Source: Campylobacter concisus
Lineage (GTDB): Bacteria; Campylobacterota; Campylobacteria; Campylobacterales; Campylobacteraceae
Direction of reading: 5' to 3'
NCBI RefSeq assembly: GCF_002092855.1
Contig: NZ_LVLC01000030.1
Coordinates: 186,001 to 250,000 of the forward strand
DNA: 64,000 bases
In this document: in pieces, positions 37,826 through 46,059 of the stretch
How the letters are laid out: each line of letters opens with the position of its first letter
Numbering within the stretch: the stretch's first letter is position 1
Made by a program: the position numbers and the translations under genes
The notes under the pieces: model-generated
Told to the model about the DNA's origin: nothing
The model's database searches: none
The model's input: the letters and a program-made list of their open reading frames with translations, nothing else

Positions 37826-38692
37826 ATGAGCAAGATAGATGAAATTTGCAAGTATTTGGACGCTAAATTTAGCTCAGACGGCAAGATACAAAGCGATATA
37901 AAGGAGCTATTTGTCTACCGAGCAAGCGTGCCGACCGAGTTTTTAACCGGCGTTTACGAGCCGGCGCTTTGCATGGTTTTTAAAGGCTCAAAACTGGCCA
38001 AAGTCGGTAATGATTTTTACGAGTACGATGAGCAGCGCTATCTGCTAGCCGCTACGCATATCCCCGCCGTTGCAAAGATCAAAGGCTGCCCGTATCTAGC
38101 CATAAAGATCAACTTTGAGCTAGAAGATATCTTGGGCGTGATCGAGAGTATAGGCGGCGCCGAGAGCAAAAAGGGTGAGTTTGCAGGGCTAGCTCTTGGG
38201 GTGGTAGACGATGAGCTGCTTGAAGCCGTATTTAAATTCATCCGTTTGCTAGAGCGTCCAAACGATGCTAAATTTTTAGCAAAGCTCGCGATAAAGGAAA
38301 TTTTATACATACTCTTAAAGGGTGAAAACGGCGATTTCCTGCGCCAATACGCAATGCTAGAAACCATAGAAAACCGCGTTACGCGCGCTGCCAAAGAGAT
38401 AAAATCAAACTACACCGAGGCGATAAATATCGAAAATTTAGCCAAAAAGCTTGGCATCAGCGCATCGTCGCTATATCATAACTTCAAGCGTATTACGGCG
38501 CTTAGTCCGCTTCAGTTTCAAAAAAAGATCCGTCTCGAAAAGGCAAAAAATCTCTTGATAAATCAAAATTTAGACGCCGCAGAGGCTGCATTTGCCGTCG
38601 GTTACGCGAGCCCTTCGCAGTTTAATAGGGAATACTCCAAGATGTTTGGCATGCCTCCTAAGGCGCACGTCTTAGCCATAACGGGCGCTTAA
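37826..38692 (+). CDS. AraC-family transcriptional regulator (YqhC-like)
   Basis: 288 residues: an N-terminal AraC_N sensor (VYRASVPTEFLTGVYEPALC at about 30-50; YLLAATHIPAVAKI) and a C-terminal pair of helix-turn-helix motifs (ENLAKKLGISASSLYHNFKR and AAFAVGYASPSQFNREYSKM). The sensor type is that of YqhC and relatives, which respond to reactive aldehydes and control aldo/keto reductase genes. An aldo/keto reductase is the next gene. Good AAGGAGG ribosome site. Base composition is richer in G+C than the mob gene before it. Confidence 0.88.
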   Translation: MSKIDEICKYLDAKFSSDGKIQSDIKELFVYRASVPTEFLTGVYEPALCMVFKGSKLAKVGNDFYEYDEQRYLLAATHIPAVAKIKGCPYLAIKINFELEDILGVIESIGGAESKKGEFAGLALGVVDDELLEAVFKFIRLLERPNDAKFLAKLAIKEILYILLKGENGDFLRQYAMLETIENRVTRAAKEIKSNYTEAINIENLAKKLGISASSLYHNFKRITALSPLQFQKKIRLEKAKNLLINQNLDAAEAAFAVGYASPSQFNREYSKMFGMPPKAHVLAITGA

Positions 38693-38842
38693 ATTTAGTG
38701 CGAGCAGACCTTCTGTCTCTTTCGTTGATTTTATCTTCTAAGCCTCTTTTATCTAAATTTACATTTTTGACCCACCATAACTACAAATTTTGATCTAAAT
38801 TTTGCATTTTTTATAAAATTTGCAGAAATAGGCAATGATTTT

Positions 38843-38883
38843 GTAGGATCGTTCTACCTCCTTTTTTTAAAAACCGTTATAAT
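38843..38883 (+). promoter_or_regulatory. Promoter of the aldo/keto reductase gene with a possible AraC operator
   Basis: TATAAT at 38878-38883, 37 nt before the start codon. Upstream, GTAGGATCGTTCTAC (38843-38857) is an interrupted palindrome (GTAG ... CTAC) placed at and above the -35 position, where an AraC activator would bind. Confidence 0.5.
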
Positions 38884-38920
38884 CATTTCAGTTTAAAAAT
38901 CAAAATTACAAGGAGCAAAA

Positions 38921-39790
38921 ATGCAGTATTTAACCTTAAACGACGGCAACAAAATGCCGATTTTAGGCTACGGAGTCTATCAGGTGGAGTCTGCGGAGGC
39001 TCAAAGATGTGTTGAGGATGCGATTGGCGTGGGTTACCGTCTCATCGACACCGCGCAGGCTTATCGCAACGAAGAGGGCGTTGGCGCGGCGGTTAAAACG
39101 GCGATAGCCGGCGGCGTGAAACGTGAGGAGCTTTTTATCACCACAAAGCTTTGGGTGAGCGACGTAAGCGAGGATAGAGCGCTAAAAGCCTTTGATGCGT
39201 CGATGAAAAAGCTAGGGCTTGATTATCTCGATCTGTATCTCATCCATCAGCCATATAGCGACACCTACGGCGCGTGGCGAGCGATGAGTAGGCTTAAAAA
39301 AGAGGGTCGCATCCGCTCTATCGGCGTTAGCAACTTCTACGCTGATCGGATCGTCGATCTGTGCGAAAACAGCGTCGTCATCCCTGCGGTAAATCAGCTT
39401 GAGTGCCATCCGTTTTATCAGCGTGAAGCGTTAAAACGCGTACTTGATGGCTACGGCATAGCATTTGAATCGTGGGCTAGCTTCGCCGAGGGTAAAAACG
39501 ATATATTTAAAAATGCCGTGCTAAGTGGTATCGGTGAAAAATATGGCAAAAGCGCGGCTCAGGTTATTTTGCGCTGGCTAATTCAGCGCGGTATCGCCGT
39601 CATTCCAAAAAGCGTAAAAATCGAGCGAATGAGGCAGAATTTCGATATTTTTGATTTCGCGCTTGCGCCTGATGATATGGCTGCTATCGCTGCGCTGGAT
39701 ACAGGCAAGACGCTATTTTCCGACCACAGAGATGACAGCATGGTAAAACGGATTATAAACTGGATGAAGGATAATACGCCAAAACAATAA
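38921..39790 (+). CDS. Aldo/keto reductase (2,5-diketo-gluconate reductase type)
   Basis: NADPH-dependent reductase of aldehydes and ketones, 289 residues, TIM barrel. Catalytic residues sit in LIDTAQAYRNEEGVG (Asp, Tyr), FITTKLW (Lys) and LDLYLIHQPY (His). The NADP site IPKSVKIERMRQNFDIFDF is near the end. Close in layout to DkgA/DkgB-like enzymes that detoxify methylglyoxal. Followed by the other cargo genes on the same strand. Confidence 0.93.
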   Translation: MQYLTLNDGNKMPILGYGVYQVESAEAQRCVEDAIGVGYRLIDTAQAYRNEEGVGAAVKTAIAGGVKREELFITTKLWVSDVSEDRALKAFDASMKKLGLDYLDLYLIHQPYSDTYGAWRAMSRLKKEGRIRSIGVSNFYADRIVDLCENSVVIPAVNQLECHPFYQREALKRVLDGYGIAFESWASFAEGKNDIFKNAVLSGIGEKYGKSAAQVILRWLIQRGIAVIPKSVKIERMRQNFDIFDFALAPDDMAAIAALDTGKTLFSDHRDDSMVKRIINWMKDNTPKQ

Positions 39791-39865
39791 AAGCAGGCCT
39801 ATTTTTCGATCACCGCGACCCGCAATGGGTCAAAAGACTAAATAACTATAAATAAGGAGCAAGCA

Positions 39866-40987
39866 ATGAAAAAACGCGATTTTATGAAAATTTCAGTAGG
39901 AGGAGCAGTAGCTATGAGCAGTTTAAACGCAAAAGAAAACAATGCTGGCGAGAGGGTAGAAAAACTCAAAGTCCCATTCGCCAACCCGAGCAAAGAGGCT
40001 GCCGCAAATGCGGCTAAAAATCCGTTCGGCCTGGTTTACGGCGACGCGATAAGCAAAAACGAGGCGGGCAAGGTAAATTTGACGCCGGTAAGCTATAAAT
40101 CTCGCGGCTTAGATATCGCGGCCAACGTCTATACGCCCGCAAATTTTGATCCTAACAAGAGTTACGCGGCCGTCGTCGTGGCGCATCCAAACGGCGGTGT
40201 GAAGGAGCAGGTAGCGGGTCTCTATGCGCAGCGCCTAGCGGAGCTTGGCTACGTCGCGATCGCCTTTGACGCGGCTTATCAGGGCGCTAGCGGGGGTATG
40301 CCGCGCAACGTCGATACGCCTGCAAACAGGATCGAGGATATCCGCGCGGCAGCCGATTTTTTGCTTAAATTTAAAGGCGTAGATAGCGACCGTATCGGAG
40401 TGCTAGGCATCTGCGGAGGCGGCGGATATACGCTAAAAGCCGCGCAGACTGATAAAATTTTCAAAGCCGTGGCGACGCTAAGTGCTTTTGATAGCGGACT
40501 AGCTAGGCGAAACGGCTTTTTGGATGCGCAAATTTCGACTATCCAGCAACGACTAAAAGACGCTAGCGACGCACGCGCCAAAGAGGTGCTAACGGGCGAG
40601 GTTGAATACGTGCCGGATCCAAATTTAACCGACGAGGAGATAGCCAAAATCACCAACGATCTTTACCGCGAGGGGCTAAAATACTACCACCGCACGCACG
40701 TGCATCCAAACTCCACCTTCGCCTACACCAAAAGCAGTCTGCTAGATCTCATGAACTTCGACGCTGCGAGCAATATGGATCTAATCAATCAGCCGCTTTT
40801 GATGATGGTAGGCTCCAAAGCCGACAGCGCCTATATGAGCGAGCGAGCTTTCGCGGGCGCTAGCGGTACGCAGAAGAAGGAGTACTTTAAGATAGACGGA
40901 GCGCTACATATTGACACTTACTATAAGCCCGAATACGTGGACGTCGCGATGAAAAAACTAGCCCAGTTTTACGGAGAAAATTTGTAA
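39866..40987 (+). CDS. Exported alpha/beta hydrolase, dienelactone-hydrolase-like
   Basis: The N-terminus MKKRDFMKISVGGAVAMSSL is Tat-like but has Lys-Arg in place of the twin arginine. Mature part: AVVVAHPNGGVKEQVAGLYA, then the nucleophile elbow GVLGICGGGGYTLKA, with cysteine as nucleophile as in dienelactone hydrolases. The acid and histidine are in MMVGSKADSAYMSE and DGALHIDTYY. It is 373 residues. It may act on lactones or esters in the periplasm; the substrate is unknown. Confidence 0.82.
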   Translation: MKKRDFMKISVGGAVAMSSLNAKENNAGERVEKLKVPFANPSKEAAANAAKNPFGLVYGDAISKNEAGKVNLTPVSYKSRGLDIAANVYTPANFDPNKSYAAVVVAHPNGGVKEQVAGLYAQRLAELGYVAIAFDAAYQGASGGMPRNVDTPANRIEDIRAAADFLLKFKGVDSDRIGVLGICGGGGYTLKAAQTDKIFKAVATLSAFDSGLARRNGFLDAQISTIQQRLKDASDARAKEVLTGEVEYVPDPNLTDEEIAKITNDLYREGLKYYHRTHVHPNSTFAYTKSSLLDLMNFDAASNMDLINQPLLMMVGSKADSAYMSERAFAGASGTQKKEYFKIDGALHIDTYYKPEYVDVAMKKLAQFYGENL

Positions 40988-41008
40988 AAACGAATAAAAA
41001 CAAAGGGT

Positions 41009-41244
41009 ATGCGGTAAAAATTTTTAGAATTGTTTTAGCTATTTTATTCGCTTTAAATTTAAGCTCGGCAAAGAAGCAAGCGATGATAAATTTTAACGAG
41101 CTTCCGCACGCGGCAAAGCTTAGCGGGGCGCTTAGCAACAAACAGCTAGCGCTCGTTAGCTTGGCTACTTATGCGGCGGCTGGCGATGCGGACAAACTAA
41201 AAGTCGCGCTGCAAAACGCAAGAGATGCCCTAAAAAGTCTTTAG
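41009..41244 (+). pseudogene. Carboxymuconolactone-decarboxylase-like small gene with a broken start
   Basis: In one frame the DNA reads VKIFRIVLAILFALNLSSA (a signal peptide), then INFNELPHAAKLSGALSNK and LALVSLATYAAAGDADKLK, ending RDALKSL. The second part resembles short carboxymuconolactone decarboxylase-like proteins. This frame has no start codon before the signal peptide: the only ATG (41009), placed 3 nt after AAAGGG, is one frame off, and the first in-frame ATG is at 41083. A one-base change in the GCGG after the ATG may have broken the gene, or it uses a rare start. Confidence 0.5.
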
Positions 41245-41269
41245 CGGTTTTTGGTTCTAGGGGTTAAAT

Positions 41270-42199
41270 TTGAAAAAGTTTTTGATTTCGGCGCTATTTG
41301 CGGCAGCGTTAGCGGGAGGGCAAATGAACGATAATTTTACAAAAGAGAGCAAAATTTCAGACGTCGTCCATGATGCGGCATTTGGTGACTACGGCAGGCT
41401 GCTTTTTCCTACAGATGCTGGTTACTTTAGCGGCGGTAAGCTCGGCGAGCTAAATTTGACGTGGTACGAGCATATCGATGCCGATAAAACGGTTGAAATT
41501 TTAAACTATCTAAAAGATCGCGCCAAAGCCGGCAAGCAGGTATTTTACGATATTTACTCAAATACCGAAAAAGCCGCCGATCCACGTAAAAATGATACTG
41601 GGCTTTTTTATTTTAAAGGCGAGCGGGGCAAGCCGTTTGCAGTGGTGGTCGCCGGAGGCGGCTTTGCCTATGTGGGCGCGATGCATGATAGTTTCCCGCA
41701 CGCGCTTGAGCTTTCTAAAAAGGGCTACAACGCCTTTGCGTTGATCTACCGCCCGGGCGCTAGGAGCGGGACGCAAGACCTTGCTCGTGCGATTAGCTTT
41801 ATTTTTGAGCACGCAAAGGAGCTTGAGGTGAGAGCGGAGTTTTATTCGCTGTGGGGCGGCTCGGCCGGAGCTAGGCTTGCGGCGATGCTGGGAAGCTACG
41901 GCACGCAGGCTTTTGAGCAGGGCTCGCATCCGCGACCTGCAGCCGTGATAATGCAATATACGGGCTATTCGGATTTTACGCGAAACGATCCGCCGACCTT
42001 TGCCGTCGTTGGCGAAAACGACTGGATCGCAAGCCCCGGCGTGATGGAGAGACGGATACGAAATTTAGCCGCTACGGGCGTTAAAACGCAGTTTCGTAGC
42101 TACGCAAATTTAGGTCACGGATTTGGCTTAGGCACCGGCACGGCAGCACAGGGCTGGCTGGATGAGGCGGTCAAATTTTGGCAAGAACAGATGAGATAA
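41270..42199 (+). CDS. Exported alpha/beta hydrolase (esterase/lipase-like)
   Basis: The start is TTG after AGGGG; a signal peptide (LKKFLISALFAAALAGG) follows. The core has VVVAGGGFAYVGAMHDS (oxyanion loop), YRPGARSGTQDLARAISFI and the nucleophile elbow LWGGSAGARLAAMLG (Ser). The catalytic acid and histidine are near VVGENDWIASPG and LGHGFGLG. It resembles hormone-sensitive-lipase or acetyl-esterase relatives of 309 residues. Second hydrolase in the cargo, probably periplasmic. Confidence 0.82.
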   Translation: MKKFLISALFAAALAGGQMNDNFTKESKISDVVHDAAFGDYGRLLFPTDAGYFSGGKLGELNLTWYEHIDADKTVEILNYLKDRAKAGKQVFYDIYSNTEKAADPRKNDTGLFYFKGERGKPFAVVVAGGGFAYVGAMHDSFPHALELSKKGYNAFALIYRPGARSGTQDLARAISFIFEHAKELEVRAEFYSLWGGSAGARLAAMLGSYGTQAFEQGSHPRPAAVIMQYTGYSDFTRNDPPTFAVVGENDWIASPGVMERRIRNLAATGVKTQFRSYANLGHGFGLGTGTAAQGWLDEAVKFWQEQMR

Positions 42200-42214
42200 A
42201 GGAAAGAAAATAAA

Positions 42215-42784
42215 ATGAAAAAATTAAGCAAAATAATGGCTGGAGCGCTTGCTATGTGTTCATTCGCGGCGGTCGAAAGTACAGCAGGAAATATAAAATT
42301 TGAGCCCCAAAAGACGCTCGTAGTCTATTTTTCAGCAGGCGGCAATACGGCTAGAGCGGCAAATTTAATAGCACAAAATTTAGGGGCCGAGATAGTCGAG
42401 CTAAAACCGGTGCAGCCCTACACGAACGCGGATCTAAACTACAACGATCCAAGAAGTCGCGTTAGCCGAGAGCATGATGATACGTCGCTTAGGAAAGTGC
42501 CTTTGGCTAACGCTAAAATCGAAGGCTGGGAGAGCTATGATGTCGTTTTCGTAGGCTATCCGATCTGGTGGCACGATGCTGCGTGGCCGATCGACGAGTT
42601 TATAAAAAATAACGATTTTAGCGGCAAAAAGTTGATCCCGTTTTGCACCGTTTATAGCTCAGGGCTTGAAAATAGCGATAAAAATTTAGCCAAGAAAGCA
42701 AACGGCGGCGAGTGGCTAGCGGGGAAGTGCTTCGGCGAGAGGCCGAGCGAAAAAGAGATAAAAGAGTGGCTTGCGAAATTTTAG
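42215..42784 (+). CDS. Flavodoxin-like protein with signal peptide
   Basis: A signal sequence (first 25 residues, MKKLSKIMAGALAMCSFAAV) precedes a complete flavodoxin fold: TLVVYFSAGGNTARAANLIA (FMN phosphate loop), VVFVGYPIWWHDAAWPIDEF and FCTVYSSGLENSDKNL. Such exported flavodoxins of about 160 mature residues are known beside cupin and aldo/keto reductase genes. It could pass electrons in the periplasm or be an FMN quinone reductase. Co-directional with cupin. Confidence 0.85.
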   Translation: MKKLSKIMAGALAMCSFAAVESTAGNIKFEPQKTLVVYFSAGGNTARAANLIAQNLGAEIVELKPVQPYTNADLNYNDPRSRVSREHDDTSLRKVPLANAKIEGWESYDVVFVGYPIWWHDAAWPIDEFIKNNDFSGKKLIPFCTVYSSGLENSDKNLAKKANGGEWLAGKCFGERPSEKEIKEWLAKF

Positions 42785-42800
42785 GCGACTTTTGCACTTT

Positions 42801-42830
42801 GGCTTTAAATTTGTGATTAAATTTAAAGCC
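42801..42830 (+). terminator. Hairpin after the flavodoxin gene
   Basis: Perfect stem GGCTTTAAATTT / AAATTTAAAGCC with a 6-nt loop, 17 bp after the stop; no T-run follows. It separates flavodoxin from cupin. Confidence 0.6.
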
Positions 42831-42935
42831 AACATAATGAAGATTTCTTAAAATTTTAAATATGGCAGCGATTCTGCGTGCGTTAAATTAAACACACGGG
42901 AAAACATTGCGGAAAATATAAACAAAGGAGAAAGG

Positions 42936-43382
42936 ATGCAGGAAAAGCAAGTTTTAGTTAAAAAGGAAAATCTCGCCGTCTATGACAAGGTGAGCGATAA
43001 AATTTTTGCAGGCGGACTGCCTAAGGTCACGCTACTTTTCGGTGCAACGCCTTATGCAAACGCAGGAGCATCGCTAGTGCATTTTCCGCGCGGAGTACGC
43101 ACGGCGTGGCACACGCATCCCGCAGGGCAAAATTTAATCGTAACGCAAGGTAAAATTTACACCGGCACGGCGGACGGAGTCGTACAAATCGCCCGTGCTG
43201 GCGATGCAGTGCTCTGTCCGCCTGGCGTCAAACACTGGCACGGAGCTGGACTGCGCGAAGACGGCGAGCATATCGCGGTAACCTTTGAAAAGGAGGGTAA
43301 AAGCGCAACGTGGCTGGAGCACCTAGGCCAGGATGAATACGAAAATTTGATTAAAAAGGCGGAAGAGGTAAGAGCAGGCTAA
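42936..43382 (+). CDS. Cupin domain protein
   Basis: A 148-residue single-cupin protein. Metal ligands are in RTAWHTHPAGQNLIVTQGK (HxH, Glu replaced by Gln) and VLCPPGVKHWHGA (His). This arrangement is found in cupins often labelled (R)-mandelonitrile-lyase-like or encoded next to carboxymuconolactone decarboxylases, which fits the remnant at 41009. Reaction unknown. Ribosome site AAAGGAGAAAG is strong. Last gene of the cargo. Confidence 0.85.
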   Translation: MQEKQVLVKKENLAVYDKVSDKIFAGGLPKVTLLFGATPYANAGASLVHFPRGVRTAWHTHPAGQNLIVTQGKIYTGTADGVVQIARAGDAVLCPPGVKHWHGAGLREDGEHIAVTFEKEGKSATWLEHLGQDEYENLIKKAEEVRAG

Positions 43383-43426
43383 ATAATCAATACACGCTTT
43401 ATATATTAAAATTATCAACCTCATAT

Positions 43427-43456
43427 AAGCTTTTAACGAACGATAGTTAAAAGCTT
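43427..43456 (+). terminator. Terminator after the cupin gene
   Basis: Perfect stem AAGCTTTTAAC / GTTAAAAGCTT with an 8-nt loop, 44 bp after the stop, followed by an A-rich run on this strand. It fits the end of the cargo transcript. Confidence 0.6.
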
Positions 43457-43565
43457 CTAAAAAAACTTAAATATTTTATCAATAAAGATCATCTTTAGTA
43501 AAAAAGTTTTGTTTAAGCTGTATCTTTTCAAATAAAAATTTTTGCCCGTCTGGCCAAGACCTTAC

Positions 43566-43620
43566 AGCAAGCTCAAACTGAGCTTGCTAAGTAAGTTTAT
43601 CAACATATAAAAATGTTGAT
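43566..43620. repeat. Two tandem hairpins before the GT array
   Basis: AGCAAGCTC / GAGCTTGCT (43566-43588, 5-nt loop) and ATCAACAT / ATGTTGAT (43599-43620, 6-nt loop). Both stems are perfect. They lie in the long gap between cargo and integrase and directly before the repeated array. Possible roles are terminators, an oriT or a recombination-factor site. Confidence 0.5.
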
Positions 43621-43685
43621 GCTTAATAGGGGTGAATCTAGATAATTAAAGTGTATGGTAGCATAATTTTACGCAATGTTACATA

Positions 43686-43951
43686 AGGTAAAACCACGTA
43701 AAACACGTATAGTGAAGTACGGTAAGGTAAAACACGTATACTAAAGTAAAACTATGTAAAATAGGTATACTTAAGTATAGTAATGTAAATTACGTATAGT
43801 AAAGTAAGTATACGTATTTTACGTATAGTAAAGTCACGTGAAGTATAGTTAAGTGAAGTTAGGTTAAGTATAGTAAGGTATAGTGAAGTAAAACACGTAT
43901 ACCTAAGTAAAACTATGTAAAACATGTATAGTGATGAAGTAAAGTTACGTA
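43686..43951. repeat. GT array with 5-bp phasing, beside the integrase
   Basis: Across about 265 bp the dinucleotide GT (mostly GTA) falls every 5 or 10 bp, for example at 43823, 43828, 43833 and so on in 5-bp steps to 43888, with only small slips elsewhere. Typical units are AAGTA, TAGTA, TAGTG and ACGTA. On top of this, a 44-bp stretch is nearly repeated: GTAAAACACGTATAC then AAGTAAAACTATGTAAAA at 43727-43769 and again at 43888-43930. No open frame fits. It lies 22 bp from the 3' end of the integrase gene. Function unknown. Confidence 0.85.
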
Positions 43952-43972
43952 ATAAAATTATTATTAGATATA

Positions 43973-45907
43973 TTAGTAACTTACCATTTCAACTTTTGAT
44001 TTTAAAACACTGGCATTTATATTTGTGGCATAGGTTCCTAATAAAATTTTATACTGTTTCTCATGTCCTACTATTTGAGCTATGATATTTGGCTCTACTT
44101 CTTGTTGGACAAGCGTATCTATAAAATAGTGCCTAAAAGAGTAAAAAGTCTTTTGCTTATCGCTACTTATTAGTTTTCGTTGTATTTGGGATCTAAAAAT
44201 TTCAGAAAAGTCTTTATTGCTTACTTTAAAGATGCTTTTGTTTGTACTAGCTCTTTGTTTTACAAACTCCATTAGACCAAGCTCTATTAACTTACTATGC
44301 ACTGGTACAAGCCTTATGGAATTTATGTTTTTGGTACTCTTGCCATCATCTCTATTTATGCTAAAGCAAAGCACATTATTGTGCTGCACAATGTCACGTG
44401 CTCTTAGCTGAACTATCTCATTTATCCTCATGCCACTATATGCTGCTATCATGGTTATATAGTATAGATCATTTGCACTTATGCGTTTACTCGGTGTTGT
44501 GTTAGTTTCTTTAAAATTTTGGACTATTTTAAAGATAGTATTAGCTTCATCTTTGCTGTAAGGTAGCACCTTGCGCTCCATTGGATTGATCTCTACTTTT
44601 ATATTTAGATCATTTACGATGCTCTTACTTATATAGTCACTGTTATAGCAATACTTAAAGAACTGAATAACTCTTATCATATATTTTTGTATGGTTACTT
44701 GTGATAGCTTGGGATCGTTTTTGCCTAAACTTATTATCTGCTCTAAGCTTTTGTCTTTATATTTGGCTTTTTGATTTAGCTTGGTTGGTATGAGAGATAA
44801 AGTATTTCTAAATTTAAGTAGATCATCTCGCGATATGGTTGTGATATCCTTGTTCGGATGAAAAAATTTAAACAATATATTGCCTACAATATTTACCAGA
44901 TCCATAGTGCTACTTGACCACTTTTGACTAACGCTAGTATTAGCTGTAAAATTTTCAAATGCTATTTTTAATGTGATGATCTCCCTACTCTCTACCTTTC
45001 TTTGACTAGGAGAACATGGTACTATCTCATATTCTTGTCTTATTTCATCATTTAAAATACCTACACTAAAGCTTTTATCACCTACTTTTATGCGTTTGCC
45101 TATGATGTGACTATCGCTAGTTAGTATCTGCTCTACGCTCCTCTCATCATCTTTAGTTTTTACTAGCTTAATGGGCGTGTTGAGTCCATATTGTTGCTTG
45201 GCAGTTGTCATTATGGCATGTGAGAAATTTTTAATTAAATTTTTCATACCTTCTTTATTGAGAGGTAGTCCATGTGTCTTATCAAGGGTTTCAATATTAT
45301 CCTGAAAGCTATCTATATTGTTTGATTCAAATCTATGGTTTTCATCTTGTTTGTTTAAAAATTTAAGCTTTTTAGAAACAAGATTTGCACTCTTATCAAG
45401 CTTTGATATAAGATAGTTTAGTGACAATATATGTTTTTCAAGCAAGGTTTGAGCTATACTGGCTTTATCATCTTGATCTATTGCTTCATCTAAGTTATTA
45501 GATAAAATTTTGGCTTTATTTATCAAGGCCTCATTGCTTTGCTTGAGCAATTCAGGAAAGCTGTCATTTTTTAAGGCTTCTTTGAAGTGCCGATTTAGTG
45601 CATCTGCAAAGTCAATATCTATCTTTTTATCATAAAACGAATGCTCTTTTATGCTCTTGTCTACCTTTGCCTGCATAAAACTATCAACTAATGAATCTAT
45701 AATTCCTTGATTCAATTTCATGTCCACTGCCTTTGTTATGAGATAAATATATCTATCATAAATTCTAGCAGATTTTCTGGCTTTTAATATGGAACAAGTC
45801 CCCAAGGAGAAACTTAGCTCTCTTGAACAATTAAAAACTTTTCTTGCTTTTGGGGTGATGACACTTCGGTAGTAATAAATTCCATTACGATTTTTTAAAT
45901 GCACCAT
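43973..45907 (-). CDS. Tyrosine recombinase (integrase) of the tRNA-Met element
   Basis: Site-specific recombinase catalysing integration and excision. The 644 residues start with MVHLKNRNGIYYYRSVITPKA, an N-terminal fold common in proteobacterial island integrases. A core-binding region follows, then the catalytic domain: AAYSGMRINEIVQLRARD (first Arg), FYSFRHYFIDTL (His-Arg box at 592-593 region), IVGHEKQYK (His615) and GTYAT (Tyr626). I use the ATG at 45907; a TTG at 45925 would add six residues and overlap the arm-site repeat. The gene lies next to attR, reading inward. Confidence 0.92.
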   Translation of the reverse strand: MVHLKNRNGIYYYRSVITPKARKVFNCSRELSFSLGTCSILKARKSARIYDRYIYLITKAVDMKLNQGIIDSLVDSFMQAKVDKSIKEHSFYDKKIDIDFADALNRHFKEALKNDSFPELLKQSNEALINKAKILSNNLDEAIDQDDKASIAQTLLEKHILSLNYLISKLDKSANLVSKKLKFLNKQDENHRFESNNIDSFQDNIETLDKTHGLPLNKEGMKNLIKNFSHAIMTTAKQQYGLNTPIKLVKTKDDERSVEQILTSDSHIIGKRIKVGDKSFSVGILNDEIRQEYEIVPCSPSQRKVESREIITLKIAFENFTANTSVSQKWSSSTMDLVNIVGNILFKFFHPNKDITTISRDDLLKFRNTLSLIPTKLNQKAKYKDKSLEQIISLGKNDPKLSQVTIQKYMIRVIQFFKYCYNSDYISKSIVNDLNIKVEINPMERKVLPYSKDEANTIFKIVQNFKETNTTPSKRISANDLYYITMIAAYSGMRINEIVQLRARDIVQHNNVLCFSINRDDGKSTKNINSIRLVPVHSKLIELGLMEFVKQRASTNKSIFKVSNKDFSEIFRSQIQRKLISSDKQKTFYSFRHYFIDTLVQQEVEPNIIAQIVGHEKQYKILLGTYATNINASVLKSKVEMVSY

Positions 45908-45915
45908 GCTTCTGT

Positions 45916-45935
45916 AGTGGAACAAAAGTGGGACA
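45916..45935 (+). repeat. Putative integrase arm sites, right end
   Basis: AGTGGAACA and AAAGTGGGACA fused head to tail, the same pair as at 35967-35996, lying in the integrase 5' region, so binding could also repress the gene. Confidence 0.55.
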
Positions 45936-46010
45936 CTCGACTAATGCTTATTGGAAAAAGTTGTTTGTAGTGGCGATGTAGCAGGGCTTTAAGCGATATT
46001 TTAAAATTTA

Positions 46011-46059
46011 TCTCATAAGCCGGAGGTCGGGAGTTCAAGTCTCCCCCGTGACACCATAA
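46011..46059 (+). repeat. attR: attR: second copy of the tRNA-Met 3' half
   Basis: Identical to 35853-35901 over 49 bases, but without the tRNA 5' half, so it is not a tRNA gene. It marks the right end of the element. Confidence 0.92.

Larger units (their letters stand above)
35853..46059. mobile_element. Integrated mobilizable element (IME) in tRNA-Met
   Basis: The region is bounded by a 49-bp direct repeat of the tRNA-Met 3' half (35853-35901 and 46011-46059). It holds a MobV-like relaxase at the left, a tyrosine recombinase at the right, and a cargo between them. Two short direct repeats (AGTGGAACA and AAAGTGGGACA) occur near both ends and look like integrase arm sites. There are no conjugation-channel genes, so it would need a helper. 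Size with one repeat copy is about 10.16 kb. The cargo differs strongly in base composition from the mobility genes. Confidence 0.88.

Noticed and set aside
43686-43951. CRISPR array
   Set aside because: No repeat-spacer pattern of 25-40 bp units; the phasing is 5 bp and there are no cas genes.
46011-46059. Second tRNA-Met gene
   Set aside because: Only the 3' half is present, no acceptor 5' strand or D arm; it is the attR copy.
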